DNA from: JALORV01 sp963754065
GTDB lineage: Bacteria > Pseudomonadota > Gammaproteobacteria > Burkholderiales > Burkholderiaceae_F
Length of the DNA: 64,000 nt
NCBI GenBank assembly: GCA_963754065.1
Contig: CAVWFH010000004.1
Coordinates: forward strand, 198,228 to 262,227
Direction of reading: 5' to 3'
The position numbers were made by a program, and so were the translations under genes. The notes beneath the pieces were generated by a model. That model was not told the DNA's origin. It did no database searches and worked only from the letters and a program-made list of their open reading frames with translations. Of the stretch, positions 57,601 to 64,000 are shown in pieces (position 1 is the stretch's first letter; each line of letters begins with the position of its first letter).

Positions 57601-59191
57601 GCAACCGACGGCACGCCGGCCGTATCCAGCACGAATAGCATGTAAAAGCCCGGCGGTGCATCCGCCGCTCGCGTCGGCGCCTGCACGCTGAGTTGGCTGC
57701 CCTCGGCGCTGAAGGCGAGCTCGACGAAGCGCTGCTCCATGTTCCAGCTGTGCGTGACTGATCCGCCCTTCACCAACACGACACGCTGCGCGGTGCCGGC
57801 GGTAAGCTCGACCTCGAACGTGCGCCCCACATCCAGCACGGTCGGTGCCACTCCGATCGCTGGCCGGGCTGCGAACTGTCCGTCGGCCGTGAAAAGATAA
57901 GGCGGGTAATAGAGTTCGACGTTCAGGTTGCGCTCAGGCCCGGGCGCGCCGCCGCCGCCAACCACCACGGTGGCGTCGGGAAGCAGCAGCGAGACGGAGT
58001 GATACAGACGCGCCCGAACCCCGGTTGCGCCTTGGGTCCAGGCGCCGGTCTGAGGGTTCCAGATCTCGACCGTATTGTTGACGCCAGTGAGTTGGTTCCA
58101 GACCTGGCTGCCGCCGCTCGCCATCACGTGGCCATTCGGCAAGATCGTGGAATTGACCAAGCGGCGCTGCGTCGACAGAGACTGCGTCGGCGTGATGACG
58201 GGTGCGCCGCTCGTGATGTCGATGACGATCGCCTGGTTCGAGTTGCCGCCGAACTGCAGGATGCGGCCGGGCAAGAACATCGCGGCGCTGGCGTCGTTGC
58301 CGCGATGCGCCGAGGCGAACTGACCGACCTGCATCACGCTGCCGGTGCCGGATATGTCGACGTAGAACATGCGGCCGGCGCTGTCGAAGCCGAACACGCG
58401 ACCGTCGGGCGCGATGAAGTTGCGTGGATACATGAAGTCGAGACCGCTGGTGCTCGCGGTCGAGAGCAGCCGAAATGTTCCGTCGCGGCGCGGATCTCGG
58501 GCGAGTCGGTGCCACCGGTTCCGCCCTGGATGTATATCTCGCCGTTGAGCAGCGTCGTCGAGGACGAGTACCACCGAGCGCGATTCATGTCGTTGCCGCG
58601 CGACATGGTGTTGCCCTCGTAACTCATGACGTTGCTGTTGCGGTTGCCGGTGTTGGTGGTGCCAGTCCCGGTCCAGTTGTCGCCCCCGGCCACGAACACG
58701 CCGCCGCCCTGCGGCAGCACCAGCTGCGAGCTGCAGAAGACGTCGGTGTTGGTGGTGTTGGGCAGCGTGAGGTGGGCTGTCCGGGCCGAGCCGAGTTTCG
58801 GATCCCAGATGTCGTAGATGAAGAAACCCGTCTTGTCTCCGGTGCCGTCGGTGCCATAGCTCAGTACACGACCGTCGGGCATCAGCACGGCGTGCGCGGC
58901 GATCAGTGGCCAGTCGGCGACCGGGGCGAACACGCCTCTTAGGTGCGCGTCCAGCGAAAAGTCGGTTGGGCTGAGGGCCGCCTTCAACTGGCCGCGGAAG
59001 ACAGTTCCCGCGCGAGCGGCGTCGCTCTCAGCTCGTCCGGCACCCGCCGTCGGCGCCGCGTTGACGGCCGGCGTCGCCTTCTGGGATTCGTCGTCAATAC
59101 CTCCGCCGCAGCCGGATAGCGCGGCCAACACCAACAAACTCGAGATGCCTACAAAGTCGGCCGTGACCGGCCGTGACCGTACGAGACGCAT
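54690..59191 (-). CDS. Giant mosaic lipoprotein: galactose-oxidase-like, Ig, PKD, beta-propeller, cytochrome c and PA14 domains (many frameshifts)
   Basis: If its frame breaks are repaired this gene encodes about 1,500 residues. In order: a lipobox signal (VLAALSGC at 59110), a kelch/galactose-oxidase-like domain with the DUF1929 end (about 59000-57580), a putative Ig domain (57550-57290), a PKD domain (57280-57040, FRWDFGDGTTTGW), a YVTN-type propeller (57000-56050), a cytochrome c peroxidase/MauG-like region with two CxxCH haem sites (CATCH near 55835, CGTCH near 55425) and a PA14 domain (55130-54690) ending IPTQQMHPID. At least ten single-base shifts, both gains and losses, break it (for example near 58492, 57555, 57272, 54870, 54790). 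It would be an outer-membrane or surface redox protein. The start has GGAGGG before ATG. Confidence 0.65.
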
Positions 59192-59726
59192 GATCCCTCC
59201 CCCACCGGCGAGATCTAAGGAGAAGTCTGGATCCCGGGACCTGAGGACTTGCGCGACAACTTCGCTGGTCGTCCGCCAGTCACTCAAAGCGCCCCGCTGT
59301 TTCGACCCTCCAATGTCGGCGCAGCCCAGGCTGCGCATCGCCGGCGATCAGCGTCGCGGGCGTGACAGCGGACGGAGCCTATACCGTCTACGCGCTAGCT
59401 GGAATAGGGTAATCCGACCGAATGTCGGCTGCCGCTCTCGGAAAAGTTTCACGCCCTGTATTGCCGAGGAGCGGGCGTGGAGAGGTGCGGTCAGCTCGGT
59501 TTTTCTTGCTTTCCGTCTCAGCGGGGGCGATCGAGACTCCGGTGCCTGTTCCCATCCGAACCGAACTGCGCCACGGCATCGAAGTGGAGCCCAAGAGGTT
59601 CTATCGAGGCTGAGATAACGAACGCCTGGGCAGGGCGGAACACAACCGCCTCAGTAGACAGTTCCGCCGGAGGAGGTGCCGCCACTTCCACCCCTGTCGC
59701 GTTTGCTTTGAGCGATCTGCCACCCG
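59192..59726. other. Intergenic region, 535 bp
   Basis: Nothing convincing is seen between the mosaic lipoprotein start and the end of atoE. Only short unrelated open frames occur on both strands, with no family motif and no clear terminator. The promoter of the lipoprotein gene should lie near 59200-59300. Confidence 0.45.
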
Positions 59727-61179
59727 TCACGGGAAGACGGGCGGGTGATACTCGAGCGTCAGGGCGAAGAACCACAGCATGAACAGCACGACCGGCAGGT
59801 GGAGAAGGAGCTGCAGGAAGGTGTAGCCGACGATGTCGCGGGCCTTCAGCGCGAGGATGCCGAGGAGCGGCAGCATCCAGAACGGGTTGATGAGGTTCGG
59901 CAACGCCTCGGCGGCGTTGTAGACGTTCACCGTCCAACCCAGATGCACCTTCAGCTCGATGGCCGCCTGCATGATGTAGGGCGCTTCGAGCAGCCACTTG
60001 CCGCCGCCCGAGGGGATGAACAGGCCGAGGATGGCCGAATAGATGCCCATCACCACCGGGAAGCTGTCGTGGCTGGAGATCGCCACGAAGAAGTGGGCGA
60101 TCTGGTCCGACAGCGCGAGCCCGTCAAAACCTTTCGCCGACACCATGATGGCGGTGATCGAGCCGTAGAACGGGAACTGGATCAGCACACCAGTGGTCGT
60201 CGGCACGGCCCTGGAGACTGCGTTGAGGAACGACTTCGGCTGCCAATGCAGCACGAAGCCGAGCATCAGGAATACCAGGTTGTAGGTGTTGAGCCCGGAA
60301 ATCGCCGTGATCCACGACTTCGAAGTGAACTCGTCGATCATCCACCCCAGCGTCAGCCCGACGATGATGACGGTGAGCAGCGGGCTGTACTCGAGCCATT
60401 CGCCTGGACGGTCACGCTGCGGCAGTGCCGCGGTCTTGATCTCGACGTCGATGCCCATGTCCTGCGCGGTCACGGCCTTGCTTCCTATTGGCGCCGACGA
60501 CCAGGCGATCGCCACGGAGATGATCAACAGCACCACGAACATGGCGATCGACTGCCACAAGAAGATCGTCTCGGTGAACGGGATGATGCCCACCATCTTG
60601 AACAGCGCCGGTGGCAGCGACGCGGGGTTCGCATGCAGCTGCGCGGCCGAGGACGACAGACCGAGCGCCCAGGTGGCACCGAGGCCGAGATAGGCGGCCG
60701 CGGCGGCGGCGCGATAGTCCATCCGCAGTTCCTTGCGCCCGGCCAGCGCTTTCACCAACAGGCTGCCGAACACAAGACTGAGACCCCAGTTCAGCATCGA
60801 GGCGAGTATCGAGATGAGAGCGACGAACCCGACGGCGCCACGACCCGTCTTCGGAACGGTGGCGAGTTTCTCGATCAGCCGCGCCGCTGGACGGAGAGCT
60901 GGCGACGACGTAGCCGCTGATGGCGACGAAGGCCATCTGCATCGTGAACGGAATGAGGCTCCAGAAGCCGAGGCCGAACTGCTTGGAGACCTCCATCGGC
61001 CCCGCACCATTGATCATCGCGCCGGCCGCGACGATCACCAGCGCCACCGCGACGAAGATGAAGGCATCCGGGAACCACTTCTCGGCCCAGCGGGTAAAGC
61101 CGAGCGCGAGGCGGGCCATGTAGCCCTGCTCTGCACTGTCGCCGGAGGGCGCGCCGGGCTTGACGCTGTCAGTGCTCAT
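59727..61179 (-). CDS. atoE: Short-chain fatty acid transporter AtoE family (one frameshift)
   Basis: This membrane protein of about 480 residues has 10-12 hydrophobic segments. Family blocks are RWAEKWFPDAFIFVAVALV (N-terminal), NWGLSLVFGSLLVKALAGR, QFPFYGSITAIMV and LGLFIPSGGGKWLLEAPYIMQAA. It probably imports short-chain fatty acids such as acetoacetate or butyrate. The frame breaks near 60888 after GYVVASSP. Removing a single T restores the expected SSPPAARLIEKLA. The start ATG at 61179 precedes the conserved region. Confidence 0.88.
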
Positions 61180-61834
61180 TCTTCTCCCTCTTCGGGAATT
61201 GCCGAATGGGATCATGCCATGGAAGTAGTGCCTCGCACTCCCTCGCGAACGCGCAGGACGCTTGGTTCAAGAACACCGAGGGCTCCATCCTTGCGATCAT
61301 TCAAGCTGCCTAAATCAGCGCACCTAGGCCCCGCCGGACGCGAGCACGAAAGCAGCGCCCCCAAACGCTTCACGAAGTGCACCAAACGCCGACGCGATGG
61401 ACCTAATAAGGTGAGATGGGCAACTTCGCGTTGCAACGGAAGCGGCACACGGCGCCGCGCGGCAGAACTCTTTCTTTAGCGTCCGCTACTCGCGTGACAT
61501 TCGCGTCCGCTTGCGGGAACGCACCAGGACTGCTTTGGGTCGCGAGTCGCCCTCCGCGATTGCTGAAACCGGTCTTTGCAGACAGTCGGACCTCTCGACA
61601 CATCGTCCTATTGTCGGGCCGCGAGATCGAGTGCTGCGGCCGACTGTCGGCGCACGCACCGATGCCGCAGCCAGTAGTTTGGCGGGGCAGCCCCAAGCAC
61701 GTTGAGTGCGGGGCGAGCCCCAAGACCGGCTCAATTGGCCAGGGTCTGGGGTCGCATCTGACCTAATCGTTAGGCAAAGTCCAACACTACTCGTCTCAGA
61801 GAAACTGACCCTCAGCTGCGCGACAGCTTCTCAA
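61180..61834. other. Intergenic region, 655 bp
   Basis: No gene is recognised. Short open frames occur on both strands without family signal. The interval has more mixed base composition and several short direct and inverted motifs. A lone GTTAGGC near 61774 recalls an integron attC core but has no partner. It should contain the atoE promoter and the end of the truncated hemoglobin transcript. Confidence 0.45.
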
Positions 61835-62248
61835 CTAACGAATCGCGGTTTCGTGCCAGTCGGCCGCCTGGAAGAACGACTGCACCAGCCGCAGGCGCAG
61901 ATCTTCGTCGACGCCCCGCTCGATCATCGCCTGGTTCATGCACTCCATCCACTGGTCGCGCTCGCGTACGCCGATGGAGAACGGCAGGTGCCGCGCCCGC
62001 AGCCGCGGGTGGCCAAAGCGCTCGATGTACAGATCCGGGCCGCCCAGCCAGCCGCTCAGGAACCACGTCAGCTTGTCGCGCGCATTCGCGAGGTCATTGC
62101 CATGCACGCGCCGCAGATCTGCATATGATGATTCGAGGTCCATCAGGTCGTAGAAACGATCGACCAGCGCGCGCACCGCGTCTGCCCCGCCGATCCATTG
62201 ATACGGCGTGACTGTTGCACCGCTCTTCGCGACGTCATCCTCACTCAT
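61835..62248 (-). CDS. Group II truncated hemoglobin
   Basis: This 137-residue globin of the short 2-on-2 type has the group II blocks YQWIGGADAVRALVDRFYDLM, KLTWFLSGWLGGPDLYIERFGHPRLRARHLPF and RDQWMECMNQAM. The conserved WLGGP and the His of FGHP (proximal haem ligand region) are intact. Such proteins bind oxygen or NO and often protect against NO. A start two codons earlier (62254) is possible. The next gene on the same strand ends 15 bp upstream, so the two may be cotranscribed. Confidence 0.92.
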   Translation of the reverse strand: MSEDDVAKSGATVTPYQWIGGADAVRALVDRFYDLMDLESSYADLRRVHGNDLANARDKLTWFLSGWLGGPDLYIERFGHPRLRARHLPFSIGVRERDQWMECMNQAMIERGVDEDLRLRLVQSFFQAADWHETAIR

Positions 62249-62263
62249 CGGCAATCCAACTCC

Positions 62264-63947
62264 TCAAGCACGTGACTCCTCGTCGAGTCCGACCGCCCTC
62301 AACTCCCTGAAGAACCGCGCCTGCTCTGTCGCCTGCGTGGCGAACTCGCGTTCCGTCACAGCGCCTTTGGCGCGCATCCATGCGACCAACGCTCGGCGCT
62401 CACTGTTGCTCCATGCGCGCAGGTCGAGCAGCGCCGCATAGGGCGCCAGCCGCGCAAAGGACCTACGCTCTTCTGCTGGCCAGCGCGACAGCGCGCGCGC
62501 GTCGAGATCCTTCGCGACTGCGCGTACGAGCACACCCTCGCCTTCGTGGTGTGAACGGACCGGAAGAACGGCGATGCGGCGCGCGACTGCAGCACCCAGT
62601 CGCGTCAACAGGCGCTCTTCGAAGAAGTCGCTGGCGTTGAAGTCCTCCAGGTCCAGATGCAGGTCGCCGCGGGCCAGTTGTCGCAGCACCGCGGGCCGGG
62701 TTCGCACGCCCGGACGGGATCGCAAGCGCTCGGCTTCCGCAGCAGCGAGCGAGGCATTGTCGGCCAGGCTCGGCCGGAATCCGAGGCGGTAGTAGAACCA
62801 GTACGCGCCGCTCGCAATCGCCTCGCTGTTGCCGGCACCGAACTGGTAGCCGTTGATGACAAACCGTCGGGTGCCGAACAGCGTGCGGAACGCCCGCAGC
62901 ATCTGCGCCCAGAGAAATGCCGCCTCGCTGCCGCGGAACGGGTCGAAGACGTTGATGCCGGTGTTGGCCTGCCGGAACAGCGGCGATACGCCACCGTAGC
63001 CGATGGGCACGCCGTTGCTGATGAGCAGGTAACCGTAGTTCGCCTCCAGCGACAGCCGCTGCGCCGGCGGCACTCCGATCACGGCAAGCTCGACACCTTC
63101 GCCGAGATCGGCGACATGCACGTCACTCGCGTTCGCATAGTTCATCGCGTGCACTTCGCGGGCACGCGCCGCCAGTGCCGAACGCGCCAGATCGATGATC
63201 GGCGTCGCTTCGCGACGATTCAGGAGTCGAATGCCATCGAGCGGACGTGCGACATGCCGGGCCACCGGCTCGGCCAGGCGACGGAAGCTGCTGCGCAACG
63301 CCGGCTTCGTCGGAAGTCGAGCGTGCGTGATCGAGCGTGGCGAATCGCGCAGCGACCAGCGCAGTGGAACTTCGGCGCCATCCCATGCCGCAGCGAAGCT
63401 CGTCGATCGTCGCATCGCCTGGCCGCCCCGAATGACCCACGCCAGTGCCGTCGTGTCAGGCGGCCGCGCCAGATCGACCCACGCACGAGCCGGTGTATTC
63501 GCCGCCGTCGAAGGAGTCCTGCTCCGCCGGGGCCACCAGTCGCGCGATCAGCGCATCGAGAGCAGCGGGATTGTCGGCATTCCGCCAGTCGAGGTCGATA
63601 TCCTCGCTCTTGACCAGCGTGCAGGCGAGCGGCCATGCCAGCAGCGGCCGCGAGATGGTGCCGGCGATGCCGGTGTTTTCGGCCTCGGCCCTGATGGCTG
63701 CGGAAACGCTGCGCCAGCGACGGGAGTAGCGTGCCAGTTCGGCGATCGCACTGCGACGTGTATCGATGTGACCGGGAAACGCGCAAAGGAACAACAGGTC
63801 CTCGTGATAGTCGACGAGGTGCCGCAGCGAAGTCAGGCGTCGCGCAGAAAGGGCCGTCAGCAGCGTGTGCTTGGATTTTTCGGCATCGGCGCCGAAGGTC
63901 GAACGGACGACACGCAGCTGCTTCAGCAACGAGTGCGCCGACGGCAT
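62264..63947 (-). CDS. Unrecognised protein of about 560 residues (one frameshift)
   Basis: I do not recognise a named family. The N-terminal part (63947 to about 63485) is a soluble helical segment with DYHEDLLFLCAFPGHIDTRRSAIAELARYSRRW. The C-terminal part contains NYGYLLISNGVPIGYGGVSPLF and RRFVINGYQFGAGNSEAIASGAYWFYYRLGF, which could be a GNAT-like or other acyl-transfer fold. The two parts join near 63483: GSWVDLARPPD is in one frame and the conserved start EYTG in another, one base apart. One protein is more likely than two. It begins directly after the stop of an upstream gene (TAG then ATG). Confidence 0.6.
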
Positions 63948-64000
63948 CTACGCTTCACGCAGTGTCGCCAGCGGCGGCGTCTTCAGTACGCCCCGCAGCC
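63948..64000 (-). CDS. C-terminal end of an upstream gene (runs off window)
   Basis: A frame open from the right edge ends with TAG at 63950-63948, immediately before the ATG of the next gene. The visible tail reads LRGVLKTPPLATLREA. It is too short to identify. The abutting stop and start suggest an operon. Confidence 0.35.
   Translation of the reverse strand, partial: LRGVLKTPPLATLREA

Noticed and set aside
59422..59782. Short overlapping open frames between the mosaic lipoprotein and atoE
   Set aside because: None has a ribosome binding site, a family motif or a plausible composition; treated as non-coding.
61770..61785. GTTAGGC motif resembling an integron attC core
   Set aside because: No partner core or attC-like stem is found nearby, and there is no integrase or cassette array.

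Overview
The window is high-G+C DNA from a proteobacterium, most likely a betaproteobacterium. The evidence is the gene order (GntR regulator, sdhCDAB-sdhE-gltA, divergent mdh and prpBC), Mla-type lipid transport genes, and DUF4124 and DUF6494 proteins. I could not fix genus or family. No rRNA, tRNA, CRISPR array or insertion sequence was recognised.

1-12.7 kb (+ strand): a ferredoxin-linked 2-oxoacid cluster. It holds a first 2-oxoacid:ferredoxin oxidoreductase (korA cut by the window edge, korB), a stand-alone KASIII-like condensing enzyme, NfnA and NfnB subunits resembling the electron-bifurcating NADH-dependent ferredoxin:NADP oxidoreductase, a second complete oxidoreductase (fused gamma-alpha KorA, KorB), and an unrecognised 747-residue protein ending in an Ala-rich tether and a ferredoxin-like domain. 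A ComB-like phosphatase and a DUF4124 protein follow.

12.7-27.4 kb: a TCA and 2-methylcitrate supercluster. On the minus strand are gntR, sdhC, sdhD, sdhA, sdhB, sdhE and gltA. On the plus strand are mdh, prpB, prpC, a GNAT acetyltransferase, prpD and acnA. No sucA-sucB-lpd genes follow gltA; the kor cluster sits there instead, facing gltA across a strong bidirectional terminator. This suggests that the 2-oxoglutarate step is made by KOR plus Nfn rather than by the NAD-linked dehydrogenase. A 78-bp tandem repeat begins inside the last codons of acnA.

27.4-43.9 kb: an Mla/Mce-type ABC operon (permease, ATPase, MCE protein, lipoprotein) overlapping DUF2237, PIN-domain and zinc alcohol dehydrogenase genes. 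Next come an anion transporter, a serine beta-lactamase-like hydrolase, a 12-cysteine metallothionein-like peptide, a GNAT-DEDDh exonuclease fusion overlapping an M14 carboxypeptidase, an aminotransferase, a cupin, a DUF6494 protein, a Vgb-like propeller, a persulfide dioxygenase-rhodanese fusion and a glutathione S-transferase.

43.9-52.2 kb: a catabolic locus with a branched-chain-type ABC transporter whose permease and both ATPases are one polypeptide, a 3-hydroxyacyl-CoA-dehydrogenase-family enzyme and a BKACE-family cleavage enzyme, with a divergent GntR regulator and an SDR. A perfect 16-bp palindrome lies between the two arms.

52.2-64 kb: rmuC, then a scar of broken genes (penicillin acylase tail, truncated ridA, prolyl oligopeptidase tail), a giant mosaic lipoprotein gene (galactose-oxidase-like, Ig, PKD, beta-propeller, c-type cytochrome, PA14) broken by many frameshifts, atoE, a truncated hemoglobin and an unrecognised 560-codon gene. 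Single-base frameshifts mostly in short homopolymers break about seven otherwise conserved genes, mainly after 42 kb, and look more like uncorrected sequencing errors than decay.
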